This document shows, piece after piece, positions 7,151 through 15,888 of a stretch of 37,296 nt of DNA. Positions within the stretch are counted from its first letter, which is position 1. The number at the start of each line of letters is the position of its first letter. The stretch is from positions 1 to 37,296 of IMG/VR virus record IMGVR_UViG_3300046167_000024. One strand, given 5' to 3'. The notes beneath the pieces are model-generated. The model searched no databases and was not told the DNA's origin. It saw only the letters and a list, made by a program, of their open reading frames with translations. Origin of the DNA: a virus. Position numbers and translations under genes: made by a program.

Positions 7151-8116
7151 ATGACTGATTCCACATATCCCGCAACTGGCGGGTTCGTTGACAACACTAG
7201 CGCAGCTACTTTTATTCCAGAAATCTGGAGTGACGAGATTGTTGCAGCCTACCAGAAGAACCTCGTATTGGCAAACCTTGTCAAGAAGATGTCTATGGCT
7301 GGCAAGAAGGGTGACACCATCCATGTACCTAAGCCTGTCCGTGGTGACGCTCACGCTAAAGCTGAGAATACTGCTGTAACGGTTCAGAACGCTACGGAAG
7401 GTGAAGTGCAGATCTCTATTGACAAGCACTTTGAATACTCACGTTTGATTGAAGACATTACGGACGTACAGGCTCTTAGCTCACTGCGTCAGTTCTACAC
7501 GGAAGATGCTGGCTACGCTTTGGCGAAGCAAGTTGACACCGACCTGCACAGCTTGGCTACTGGCCTTGGTGCTTCCGGTACGTCTTCTACAACTTACCTG
7601 AACAACGGCGGTACGTTCTTTGTAGACGCTACTAACGGCTTGTCTACTTACACGGCTGACACGGTTGTCCCTGCTGACGTATTCACTGACGCTGGTTTCC
7701 GTGGTCTGATCCAGAAGCTGGACGATGCTGATGTACCAATGGAAAACCGTTGCTTCATCATTCCTCCTTCAGTTCGCAACACCATCATGGGTATTGATCG
7801 TTACGTAAGTTCTGACTTCGTAAACAACGGTCAAGTCACCAATGGTCAGATTGGTCAACTGTACGGCATTGACGTATTTGTTAGTACCAACTGCCCTGTT
7901 GTTGAAACTGCTGCTGCTAACTCTGCTTCAACTGTAGACTCTCTGGGCGCCTTGCTGATCCAGAAGGATGCAATTGTAATGGCTGAACAACTGGGCGTTC
8001 GCTCTCAGACTCAGTACAAGCAAGAGTTCTTGGCTAACCTGTTTACTTCAGATACTCTGTACGGCTGCAACGTACTGCGTCCTGAGTCAGGTGTAACTTT
8101 GGTTGTTCCTAAGTAA
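7151..8116 (+). CDS. Major capsid protein
   Basis: The 321-residue protein follows the scaffold and is followed by a strong terminator, as fits the most abundant virion protein. The N-terminus has the block FIPEIWSDEIVAAYQKNLVL (about 22-41), then a glycine/charged loop and a region like the P22 coat/HK97-fold family as I recognise it. Codons here look more GC-rich at third positions and more uniform than in neighbouring genes, suggesting selection for high expression. AGGAG (7137-7141) precedes the ATG. Confidence 0.92.
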   Translation: MTDSTYPATGGFVDNTSAATFIPEIWSDEIVAAYQKNLVLANLVKKMSMAGKKGDTIHVPKPVRGDAHAKAENTAVTVQNATEGEVQISIDKHFEYSRLIEDITDVQALSSLRQFYTEDAGYALAKQVDTDLHSLATGLGASGTSSTTYLNNGGTFFVDATNGLSTYTADTVVPADVFTDAGFRGLIQKLDDADVPMENRCFIIPPSVRNTIMGIDRYVSSDFVNNGQVTNGQIGQLYGIDVFVSTNCPVVETAAANSASTVDSLGALLIQKDAIVMAEQLGVRSQTQYKQEFLANLFTSDTLYGCNVLRPESGVTLVVPK

Positions 8117-8125
8117 TAACCATTT

Positions 8126-8164
8126 AGCTGGGGGTTGCTACGGCGGCCCCTTAGCTTTATCTTT
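8126..8164 (+). terminator. Strong intrinsic terminator after the capsid gene
   Basis: AGCTGGGGGTTGC (8126-8138) pairs with GCGGCCCCTTAGCT (8143-8156) with one bulged base around a TACG loop closed by C and G, the very stable UNCG tetraloop type. TTTATCTTT (8156-8164) follows. It would end or attenuate transcripts from the 5746 promoter; no promoter is visible between it and 8179, so downstream genes rely on readthrough. Confidence 0.88.
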
Positions 8165-8178
8165 AAGGACGGTGCATT

Positions 8179-8523
8179 ATGTGGCAAGCAATAATTGGCC
8201 CTGTAGCTAACTTAGCTGGTACTTTTCTTAAAAATAAAGCTGCTGAAAAACAAGCTGTTCACGATTCTAAAATGCGTAAGATTAACGCTGACGCTGATTG
8301 GGAAACTCAACAAGCAGTAGCTTCACAGTCTTCTTGGAAAGACGAATGGTTTGCTATTATATTGAGTTTACCTTTAATTGGAGCCTTCATCCCTGATATG
8401 GTTCCCTATGTACAACAAGGGTTTGCCGTATTGTCTACTATGCCTGACTATTACAAAGCATTCTTAGGCGGCGCTATTGCTGCCAGCTTTGGAATTAAAA
8501 CTATGTCTAACTGGGGCAAGTAA
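8179..8523 (+). CDS. Holin-like membrane protein
   Basis: The 114-residue protein has a hydrophobic N-terminal stretch, a charged helix (20-50), then WFAIILSLPLIGAFIPD (about 55-71) and a second membrane region around 90-108. The layout resembles the three-segment holins of gene-transfer agents and marine phages (GTA_holin_3TM type), recalled from memory. It would make membrane lesions to release the M15 peptidase. AAGGA (8165-8169) lies 9 bases before the ATG. A structural membrane role is the alternative. Confidence 0.6.
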   Translation: MWQAIIGPVANLAGTFLKNKAAEKQAVHDSKMRKINADADWETQQAVASQSSWKDEWFAIILSLPLIGAFIPDMVPYVQQGFAVLSTMPDYYKAFLGGAIAASFGIKTMSNWGK

Positions 8524-8526
8524 CTG

Positions 8527-9945
8527 ATGTCAATAGATTTAGCAAATATAAACTTAAACCAAGATATGCTAGATCAACTAGCTAGTGGTAATCAAGACTT
8601 TGGCCCACGCACTCCGTTTACTGATTGGCGTAACGCTGCTAATGAGTTAGCTAGAGAGTCTGAGGATGCAGTAGCTCAACGTGCATTAGACTTGTACAGT
8701 GAGGTAGACCCCGGCAGAGGAAGGGCAGCGGCTAGGGGTTTTGGCACTGGATCTACTAGAGATTTAGCTTATAGAGAGATTGTACAAAAGCCTAATGCTG
8801 CCGCATGGATGGAGACGTACACTAGCCAAGACTTACCTCCTTACAAAGTTGATCCTATATCTGGAGAGAAAGTTTACATAAATACTCCTGCTGGAGTAAA
8901 CTTAATTGACTTGCTAGAAGGGGAAGACAAACAGGAGTACCTAGCTAAGAAAAAAGCAGGATACGATGAGCGTATAACAAAGACTCCTTACAATGTAGAG
9001 ACAGGTCTTTACGGTGCTGGAGCAGGAGACTATGGAACTAGAGTAATTCCTGAGACACCTACTAGACTTCAAGAAGCGTTGTCAAGTCCTGTAGCTGCTA
9101 TCCTATCTTCGTTTATTCCCGGTGGACAAGCCTTACTAACTGCCGGTAAACTTCTTTCAGGGTCAGGTAGAGACATAGGTCTTATGGAAGCAGCGGGAGC
9201 ATTTGCTAGCGCTAGTAGACTTGGAGGCACACCTACAGCAACTAGGGTAGCTGACAATATAGAGTTTGCTGCCGCAGCCGCTTCAGGTAATCCTGCGTTA
9301 GCTTTGTTAAACAAAGGTACAGATCTTGTTGATGCAACTGGTAAAGTAGTCGGCAGAACAACGCTTGGTAAAAAGTTCACCACAGACGCTCTTGAAAAAG
9401 TAGGGCTAACTGATGACTTCTTGTCAAACACGTACAACATAAACCAAGATGATTTGGTTGAAGGTTTATTTAAAACTGAAAAAGAACTAGCAAAAGGTTC
9501 CTCTCTTGATGACGCTTTATTGAAGGGTCTAGGAACTTATGTTAAAGAAGGCGGATCTTTAGGCGATCTTCCTAATCTTCCTGACTTCCCAAACCTTAGC
9601 GCATCATTTGAAACACCTGAGTTACTTAAACAAGCAGAGGATGCCATAAGAACAGCAGGTTCTGCGGTAGATGATGTTTTACTTCAGCCGCCTAAAGAGG
9701 TTGCAGAAACAATATACGAGTCTTTAGAAGCTCCTAACATGTCTACAGATGTAGGCTTAAATGTAGATTTACCTTCACTAGATGTAGGACTAGCAGTAGC
9801 ACAGCCTACGTCTACTGGGAGCGTTACAGAAAATTTGTTTGAAGACTTTTTGTTTGAAAAGAAATATCAAGCTCCTCAGTTACTAGAACGTACAGTTCCT
9901 TTGCCAGACTATCAAGCTCCCGGTTTATTTAGAGGATTTATATGA
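8527..9945 (+). CDS. Large virion protein of unknown function
   Basis: I do not recognise this 472-residue protein. The first 130 residues are charged with motifs such as DLYSEVDPGRGRAAARGFG, residues 175-275 are alanine/glycine-rich and moderately hydrophobic, and the last third has acidic, proline-containing segments with a repeated YQAP (near 450 and 465). Such composition is common in minor virion or ejected proteins. It starts three bases after the holin-like gene and its end overlaps the tail gene at 9942 by ATGA, so it belongs to the late operon. No catalytic motif is visible. Confidence 0.7.
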   Translation: MSIDLANINLNQDMLDQLASGNQDFGPRTPFTDWRNAANELARESEDAVAQRALDLYSEVDPGRGRAAARGFGTGSTRDLAYREIVQKPNAAAWMETYTSQDLPPYKVDPISGEKVYINTPAGVNLIDLLEGEDKQEYLAKKKAGYDERITKTPYNVETGLYGAGAGDYGTRVIPETPTRLQEALSSPVAAILSSFIPGGQALLTAGKLLSGSGRDIGLMEAAGAFASASRLGGTPTATRVADNIEFAAAAASGNPALALLNKGTDLVDATGKVVGRTTLGKKFTTDALEKVGLTDDFLSNTYNINQDDLVEGLFKTEKELAKGSSLDDALLKGLGTYVKEGGSLGDLPNLPDFPNLSASFETPELLKQAEDAIRTAGSAVDDVLLQPPKEVAETIYESLEAPNMSTDVGLNVDLPSLDVGLAVAQPTSTGSVTENLFEDFLFEKKYQAPQLLERTVPLPDYQAPGLFRGFI

Positions 9946-10595
9946 GTACCACATACTTGAACATAGTCAACGAGGTACTACGTAGGCTACGAGAGGATGA
10001 AGTAACTAGCGTAGCAGAGAACACTTACAGCAAGATGGTAGGTGACTTTGTTAACGACGCAAAGCAGATTGTAGAAGATTCACATCAGTGGTCTACACTA
10101 CGCACAACTATTGTAGTTCCTACTGTAGCAGATACTACAGAGTATAGCTTGACAAACGCTGGAGAACGTGTTAGAATATATAGTGTAATTAACGACACAT
10201 CTAATTTTTTTATGCGTTATGAGTCACCTAACTGGTTTAACAATGCTTATTACATCTCTGGTGAAGTAACTGGTAGTCCTGACTCATATACCTTTAGTGG
10301 TATTGACGGCAACAGTGACACTAAAGTAAAAGTTTACCCTAAGCCATCAGGTGTATTTAACTTACGCTTTGACTTAATTGCTAGAGAAGATGAACTGTCC
10401 GCTAATACAGACACTACAGTTCTACCTAAGAACGCTATTGTACACAACGCTGTAGCTTTGTTAGCTAGAGAGCGTGGTGAAACCGGCGGTACTACAGCAC
10501 AGGATTACTTCTTGATTGCAGACAGACACTTATCTGATGCTATTGCTTTAGATGCCTATAAGAATCCTGAAGAGTTTATCTGGACTACTCCCTAA
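9942..10595 (+). CDS. Tail adaptor / tail tube protein A-like
   Basis: The 217-residue protein begins MSTTYLNIVNEVLRRLREDE and continues with a helical segment ending in a DSHQWSTLR block, a pattern I know from podovirus adaptor proteins (P22 gp4 / T7 gp11 position). It should attach below the portal and connect the nozzle protein. A beta-rich centre and a helical C-terminus follow. Both ends overlap neighbours (ATGA with the previous gene, TAATG with the next), and the following gene has the size of the tail nozzle, which supports the call. Confidence 0.7.
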   Translation: MSTTYLNIVNEVLRRLREDEVTSVAENTYSKMVGDFVNDAKQIVEDSHQWSTLRTTIVVPTVADTTEYSLTNAGERVRIYSVINDTSNFFMRYESPNWFNNAYYISGEVTGSPDSYTFSGIDGNSDTKVKVYPKPSGVFNLRFDLIAREDELSANTDTTVLPKNAIVHNAVALLARERGETGGTTAQDYFLIADRHLSDAIALDAYKNPEEFIWTTP

Positions 10596-12109
10596 TGGCT
10601 CAACAAAGACAGAACATTTATATTGGCGCTCCGGGGTTCAAGGGACTTAACACACAAGACTCTCCTGTAACTCAAGACCCAGCTTTTGCCTCTGTAGCTG
10701 AGAATGCTGTTATTGACAAGTTTGGACGTATTGCAGCACGTAAAGGTATAAAGAATCTCACTAGCTCTGTTACGCCCTTGGGGTCTAGTGCTGGCATTGA
10801 GGCCGTATTTGAGTTCTGTGATAGAGAAGGAAATAAAACTGTATTCTCTGCTGGTAACAATAAGATATTTACAGGAACAATCATAATATCTGAAGTGCTA
10901 CTTCCTGTTGGTTATACTATTACAGCAAACAACTGGAAGATTGTAAGTCTCAATAACAACGTTTACTTTTTTCAGAAAGGCCATGCAGCACTCAAGAGTG
11001 AGGCAGGCAGCACTATTTTAACATACGTATCTGGAGGTTCACCAGAAGCTAATGAAGTATTGGCTTCCTTTGGTAGACTTTGGGCAGCAGATGTAGTAGA
11101 TAACTCCTACACAGTCTACTGGTCTGACTTATTAGACGGTAATGATTTTAATGGTGGGTCATCAGGCTCACTGGATATAACTACTGTATGGCCTACAGGT
11201 TATGACGAGATTGTAGCTTTAGAAGAATTTAACAACTTCTTAGTTATCTTTGGTAAGCGTAGTATCTTAATATACAACGGTGCTTCGTCTCCTTCTACCA
11301 TGACTTTGGCAGACATTATTACTGGTATTGGTTGTATTGCTAGAGACAGTATACAATCCATAGGAACAGACTTGATCTTCTTGTCTGACTCTGGGTTGAG
11401 AAGTTTAGGCAGAGTTATCCAAGAAAAATCTAACCCTATTGGCAACGTGTCTAGGAATGTTAGAGACAGCTTAATGGCGGCAGTAAGCTCAGAAATAACA
11501 AGTGTCATTAAGTCTGTCTATAGTCCTGAGAATTCTTTTTACTTGCTGTTGCTGCCACAGTCCTCACAAGTTTATGTGTTTGACACAAGAGTCCCATTAG
11601 AGGATGGTAGTTACAGAGCTACTACATGGGAGAATGTTTCTTTATTGTGCGGTGCTAGAACTGATGCTGGATCGCTTTACTTTGGCAACTTAAAAGGTAT
11701 TAACCAGTATTCTGATTTTCTTGATAGTGACTCCACATACATAATGAAGTATTTTACAAACCCTATGTCTTTTGGTGATCCTTCAAGGATTAAAATGTTA
11801 AAGGAAATATCTTTTACGGTCATAGGCGGGTCATTTAGCCAAGTAGTTGGTAAGTGGGGTTACGACTATAAAGAAGACTACAGCACACAGCCGTTTACTA
11901 TAGCTAAAAATGAACAAGCTAACTACGGCATTTCTGAATATAATGTAGCTACTTCTCAATACGGTATAGTCAATGTAATTGATATTACCACTATAAAAGC
12001 TACAGGTTCAGGTAAAGTCGCTACGATAGGTATTGAAGCAACAATTGATGGAGACTCCTTGTCAATACAAGAGTTAAACACTGAAGCACTTTTAGGTAGA
12101 TTAATTTAA
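10595..12109 (+). CDS. Tail nozzle / tail tube protein B-like
   Basis: The 504-residue protein has a start like PGFKGLNTQDSPVTQDPAFA (about 14-33), then a beta-rich body, as in podovirus nozzle proteins (functional counterpart of T7 gp12 or P22 gp10). It would form the tip of the short tail and hold fibres. Blocks such as FGRLWAADVVDNSYTVYWSD (about 150) recall beta-propeller tail proteins. It is coupled at both ends (TAATG at 10593 and ATG at 12109 within the stop). Confidence 0.75.
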   Translation: MAQQRQNIYIGAPGFKGLNTQDSPVTQDPAFASVAENAVIDKFGRIAARKGIKNLTSSVTPLGSSAGIEAVFEFCDREGNKTVFSAGNNKIFTGTIIISEVLLPVGYTITANNWKIVSLNNNVYFFQKGHAALKSEAGSTILTYVSGGSPEANEVLASFGRLWAADVVDNSYTVYWSDLLDGNDFNGGSSGSLDITTVWPTGYDEIVALEEFNNFLVIFGKRSILIYNGASSPSTMTLADIITGIGCIARDSIQSIGTDLIFLSDSGLRSLGRVIQEKSNPIGNVSRNVRDSLMAAVSSEITSVIKSVYSPENSFYLLLLPQSSQVYVFDTRVPLEDGSYRATTWENVSLLCGARTDAGSLYFGNLKGINQYSDFLDSDSTYIMKYFTNPMSFGDPSRIKMLKEISFTVIGGSFSQVVGKWGYDYKEDYSTQPFTIAKNEQANYGISEYNVATSQYGIVNVIDITTIKATGSGKVATIGIEATIDGDSLSIQELNTEALLGRLI

Positions 12110-12264
12110 TGAGTAACTATACAAAGCTAACAAACTTTGCATCAAAAGATAGCCTGCCTTCAGGTGACGTTGCTAAGATTGTTAAAGGCACAGAGATTGA
12201 CACAGAGTTGAATAACATTGCAACTGCAATGGCAACTAAAGCAGACGTTGATGGTGGCAGCTAG
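12109..12264 (+). CDS. Tail fibre N-terminal anchor fragment (frame-split)
   Basis: The 51-residue frame starts inside the stop of the nozzle gene and reads MSNYTKLTNFASKDSLPSGD onward to IVKGTEIDTELNNI, which I recognise as the virion-anchoring N-terminus of many marine phage tail fibres. It ends at TAG 12262-12264, while the fibre continues in the +1 frame at 12251. A single-base insertion, a +1 frameshift, or reinitiation would explain the break. As a free 51-residue peptide it could not tether the fibre. Confidence 0.7.
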   Translation: MSNYTKLTNFASKDSLPSGDVAKIVKGTEIDTELNNIATAMATKADVDGGS

Positions 12265-13279
12265 CGTTATCCTTAATGAAGACACGTTCACAGGTGACGG
12301 CACTACAACAGCGTTTACTTTAAATGGAGCGCCAAATACACACAGATTGCTGCAAGTAACCGTAGACGGACTCTTACAGGCTATTAGTTCCTACACGTTA
12401 AACGGTTTGGTAGTTACGTTTTCTGAGGCACCACCGTTAAACGCAGCTATTGAGATACGTAAGTTTATACTACACTCTACCGTTGGCGGTATCACCGCTG
12501 TCAATACTGGCACAGGCTTAACGGGTGGAGGCGACATTGGTGATCTGACTCTTAGCATTGCTGACGATGGGGTGGGTGCTACGCAAATTGCTGACAATGC
12601 AGTAGATATTGCTCGCCTAAACGTCAGCGACGGCACAGCAGGTCAGGCTCTAACTACAGACGGCAATGGGACGTTATCGTTTGCAAACGTTAGTGGAGAG
12701 TCTGAATTTACACTAAACACAATGACAGGCGATAATAGCACTACAACGCTTACTATGTCTGTTACACCTGCTTCTGAAAACTCTATTCAAGTCTATTTTG
12801 ACGGTGTGTACCAGCATAAAGATACTTTTAGCTTTAGCGGTACTACACTTACTTTTAGCACTGCTCCAGCCACAGGCGTTAAGGTAGAAGTTGTTATTAT
12901 TTCTGCTGTAGCTGCTTCAACTACTCCCGGAGACGGTACGGTTACTACAGCTAAACTAGCAGGCAATGCAGTTACAGCAGCTAAGATTGCTTCTGTACCT
13001 GTATCGGTAGGTATCACTACCACAGTTACAGCAGCGTCTATGACGGCTACGGTTAACACGCACGTTTACGTTAGTGCCGCTGGGCGAACTATCACACTCC
13101 CCACCTCACCGACTATAGGTCAACGAGTCCTGATTACAGTGGGTAACTTCACTAATACGGTGGTAGGACGTAACGGGTCGAAGATAATGAGCAGTGCGTC
13201 TGACTTCACAATGGATGCGGCGTATCTTTCCATACAATTCATATACACAGATGCAACTCAAGGGTGGGTAATGGCATGA
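12251..13279 (+). CDS. Tail fibre protein with two repeated domains
   Basis: The 342-residue product has two related units of about 65 residues, DTFTGDGTTTAFTLNGAP (near 10) and TMTGDNSTTTLTMSVTP (near 160), each followed by a DG(L/V) turn and a beta strand pair; such units are common in marine phage fibres. Between them lies GTGLTGGGDIGDLTLSIADD, a typical trimeric fibre repeat. ATG 12251 is chosen because it overlaps the stop of the anchor frame; the frame is open back to 12218 with TTG. No good ribosome site is seen, which fits fusion or coupling to the anchor fragment. The C-terminus overlaps the next gene by ATGA. Confidence 0.75.
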   Translation: MVAASVILNEDTFTGDGTTTAFTLNGAPNTHRLLQVTVDGLLQAISSYTLNGLVVTFSEAPPLNAAIEIRKFILHSTVGGITAVNTGTGLTGGGDIGDLTLSIADDGVGATQIADNAVDIARLNVSDGTAGQALTTDGNGTLSFANVSGESEFTLNTMTGDNSTTTLTMSVTPASENSIQVYFDGVYQHKDTFSFSGTTLTFSTAPATGVKVEVVIISAVAASTTPGDGTVTTAKLAGNAVTAAKIASVPVSVGITTTVTAASMTATVNTHVYVSAAGRTITLPTSPTIGQRVLITVGNFTNTVVGRNGSKIMSSASDFTMDAAYLSIQFIYTDATQGWVMA

Positions 13280-14169
13280 GCAACTTTACAGATTTTATTA
13301 GCAGTGGCGGTGGTGCAGCCGACAAGCTAGACATTCTAAATCCTGTCAGCGGTCAAAAGGCAGTAATTAGAAAATCAATGTCTTATACCCCGGCTATTAA
13401 CTGTACAGCGATAGTTACCTGTATTGGTGCTGGTGGTGGTGGTGGAGCTTCTGGCTCTGGACAAGCCGTATCAACTGGGGGAGCAGCGGGAGGTGTTTGT
13501 CAAAGTGAGCTTTCTTTAACTGCTGGAACAACCTATACAATCACTGTCGGTGCTGGAGGCGCTGGAGGCACCACAACAACTTCAAGCGCAAACGGTGTTA
13601 CTGGCGGTACTACTTCGTTTACTGGTTCTAACATTACCGACATGACTGCAACTGGCGGAACGCAAGGCAAACACACAACTCAAAGCACTACATCCAGTGC
13701 AGGAGGAACCGGCTCTGGAGGAAGTATAGTTAACCGTACAGGCGGTGGCACATCTGTCCCAGTTGCCGCTGTAGCGTATGGTTGTACAGGCGGCGCTGCA
13801 CTTGGCTTTTTTGAAAACGGAAAAAGTGTCACCACAACCGGCGCTAGTGTAACTAGAGTTGATGCGGCAGGGATAGATATCCCACCAATTGATGTAGTAC
13901 CTCAACTAAAACCCGAACTTAAAGCCGGTGCAGGAGCGCCAAACGATCAATTAGACCTTATGGTTGCAACTGCCTCTGATGGTGATTTTGGATGCGGTGG
14001 CGGTTTTGCATATAATGATAGAACTACTGGTGGGCACATTTACGCTAATGGCGGTGCGGGGGGCATTGGTGCAGGAGGAGGTTCTGCTTATGCGCGTAAC
14101 ACTAACAGTTCTGAAACCTCCACAGGCGGTAAAGGCGGTGACGGCATGATCATACTAGAGTTCGTGTAA
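13276..14169 (+). CDS. Glycine-rich tail adhesin (receptor-binding candidate)
   Basis: The 297-residue protein has long glycine-rich stretches (for example GAGGGGGASGSGQ near residue 55 and several GGAGG runs near the end) and finishes GGKGGDGMIILEFV, the usual end of glycine-rich phage tail domains (Gly_rich_2 type). Such polyglycine layers form the receptor tip in T-even gp38-like adhesins, so host recognition is likely. ATG 13276 overlaps the previous TGA, with AGGGTGG upstream; a GTG at 13264 is a weaker alternative. The next gene encodes a chaperone-like protein, a common partner. Confidence 0.7.
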   Translation: MSNFTDFISSGGGAADKLDILNPVSGQKAVIRKSMSYTPAINCTAIVTCIGAGGGGGASGSGQAVSTGGAAGGVCQSELSLTAGTTYTITVGAGGAGGTTTTSSANGVTGGTTSFTGSNITDMTATGGTQGKHTTQSTTSSAGGTGSGGSIVNRTGGGTSVPVAAVAYGCTGGAALGFFENGKSVTTTGASVTRVDAAGIDIPPIDVVPQLKPELKAGAGAPNDQLDLMVATASDGDFGCGGGFAYNDRTTGGHIYANGGAGGIGAGGGSAYARNTNSSETSTGGKGGDGMIILEFV

Positions 14170-14179
14170 GGAGAAAAAC

Positions 14180-14494
14180 ATGAAATATAATATCTTAGAT
14201 GCCGCAGACGGTAACGTAATCAACACCATCATTGCTGATGCTGACTTTGTTGAAGCCAACTTTGATCACTATGAAGTGTCTGTTGATCCTGAGCCTACGT
14301 CTGCGGAGCTTACAACGGAACAAATAGCAGACAACGAAAGGTCATGGCGTAATGCAGAGCTAGAGTCTACAGACAAAGCAGCACAGACTCCAGACTGGCC
14401 TAACAGAGATAACATCTTAACGTATCGTCAGGCACTACGGGATTGGCCCAGTACAGAGGACTTTCCAGATACTCGCCCAGAACTAGGAGCGTAA
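14180..14494 (+). CDS. Tail assembly chaperone-like protein
   Basis: The 104-residue protein ends with a block WRNAELESTD (about 55-64), TYRQALRDWP (75-84) and FPDTRPEL, which matches the Phage_tail_APC type found beside fibre genes as I recall it. These proteins help fold or attach fibres. The acidic N-terminal half is variable. AGGAG (14169-14173) gives a clear ribosome site. It lies between the glycine-rich adhesin and another fibre protein, as expected for its role. Confidence 0.75.
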   Translation: MKYNILDAADGNVINTIIADADFVEANFDHYEVSVDPEPTSAELTTEQIADNERSWRNAELESTDKAAQTPDWPNRDNILTYRQALRDWPSTEDFPDTRPELGA

Positions 14495-14495
14495 A

Positions 14496-15008
14496 ATGGC
14501 TACAACAAAAATTAAAGCTACTGGTATTGCTGATGATGCAGTAACTTCTGCTGCTATAGCTGACAATGCCATCACAGCTTCTGCAATTGCTGATACAAGT
14601 ATTACTTCTGCAAAGTTATCTGGCGCTTTAACAACCCCTAGCAGTCTTACGCTAGGTGGTGACCTGAACGTCAACACTCATAAGGTAAGTGGGGGAGACT
14701 ACGCTAGTCTGCAGCCAGAACAAGCAACGGCATCTGTATCGTCTACGCACAATATAGACATGAATACGCCTCTTCACATTATTACTTTGTCAGCTTCAAC
14801 AACATTTAGCTTTACTAATTTGGCTGAAGGTAAGATCACCATGATCAAAATGAATGCTGCCAGCGGCAGAACCCCTAGCTTTGGATCAAACACGAAATGG
14901 CCTGCGGCTACGGAGCCTACTTGGGCGGATCACGTTTACTGGCTGGTTTCAGTGATTGGTCACAGCGGCACCATTACGCTTGCTTCAGCTACTGGATTTA
15001 CGGTTTAG
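14496..15008 (+). CDS. Tail fibre-like protein
   Basis: The 170-residue protein starts with tandem alanine/serine-rich units (IADDAVTSAAIADNAITASA and a third copy with SITSAKLSG) typical of fibre shafts, then LTLGGDLNVNTHKVSGGDY and a beta-rich C-terminus. It probably forms part of a fibre or cap. AGGAG (14486-14490) lies before the ATG at 14496, one base after the chaperone stop. The family of the C-terminal domain is not recognised. Confidence 0.65.
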   Translation: MATTKIKATGIADDAVTSAAIADNAITASAIADTSITSAKLSGALTTPSSLTLGGDLNVNTHKVSGGDYASLQPEQATASVSSTHNIDMNTPLHIITLSASTTFSFTNLAEGKITMIKMNAASGRTPSFGSNTKWPAATEPTWADHVYWLVSVIGHSGTITLASATGFTV

Positions 15009-15011
15009 AAG

Positions 15012-15839
15012 ATGAGTTTACCTACTAGCTTTTTTATCGGTAAAGGAGCCACAGTCGCATCTGGCCCGCGATGGCATATCCTCATGGCGGCTACAGGAAC
15101 CAAAGCAACAACCCGTACTGAAGCTCATTTTGCGAATCCCGGAACCTCTTCATTCTTGAGTGCTTCTAAATCATCAACAGGCGCGGGTTCAAGAACTGCA
15201 ATAGGCGATGGCGAAGGCGTATACAAGGCGTTCTTTGATTGCACCAACGTCACGAAGTTCGCTTACATAAGCGGTGACGGGAATTTAACAACTCCGTCTT
15301 CTAACACTATCTATGCGGTCTACGAAACAAACTACAGCAACAGCCGGAATACTTCAGGCAACGAAAGCATTTATGACATCCTAAAAAGAATAGGCACTGC
15401 AATGAACGCTAATAATTATCTTGGAGTGAGCAATCACAGCAACACCGCCGGAGACTCTCAAGTCTTAGCCGTAAGCCCCGGCATTACGGAGATGGTAACT
15501 GGCTCTAACGGTTACTCCGCTGTTAGAACGTCAGCGTCTTCTGGAAACATTGGGGGCACTGGCATATCTGGTCACGCAGACTCTTTCTGCGTTATAGGTG
15601 AAAACCAAGATTCAGACCACGATACACAGGTGCTTTGTTTCTTTGATGGGAATCTATCAAGTGGTAAGGGGGATAACTGGCGTAGCGCCACGCCTGCTCA
15701 GACATCTTGGAGCTACTGGGGCAATGACTTCCACACCAATTCCGCATCTCAAAACATCGCTAGTGCTAGGCAAACGGCAGTTGGCGCGAATACACATACA
15801 GGGCTGTTGTACATACTAGTTTACGGTGAGATGTCATGA
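15012..15839 (+). CDS. Probable tail fibre or tail tip protein
   Basis: I do not recognise this 275-residue protein. It is rich in serine, threonine, asparagine and glycine with many aromatic positions and no catalytic motif, consistent with a beta-sandwich carbohydrate-binding or fibre tip domain. It lies three bases after one fibre gene and before the beta-helix tailspike, so a role in host binding is likely. The start has only a weak GAAG ahead of it. Confidence 0.6.
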   Translation: MSLPTSFFIGKGATVASGPRWHILMAATGTKATTRTEAHFANPGTSSFLSASKSSTGAGSRTAIGDGEGVYKAFFDCTNVTKFAYISGDGNLTTPSSNTIYAVYETNYSNSRNTSGNESIYDILKRIGTAMNANNYLGVSNHSNTAGDSQVLAVSPGITEMVTGSNGYSAVRTSASSGNIGGTGISGHADSFCVIGENQDSDHDTQVLCFFDGNLSSGKGDNWRSATPAQTSWSYWGNDFHTNSASQNIASARQTAVGANTHTGLLYILVYGEMS

Positions 15840-15888
15840 AGACTTACAAAACAATGCGGACACAGAATAATTCTCTAAGGACAGTAAA

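Noticed and set aside
8179-8523. Classifying this as the definite holin
   Set aside because: Three other small membrane proteins (5293, 17597, 17758) compete for the role, so it is left as holin-like.
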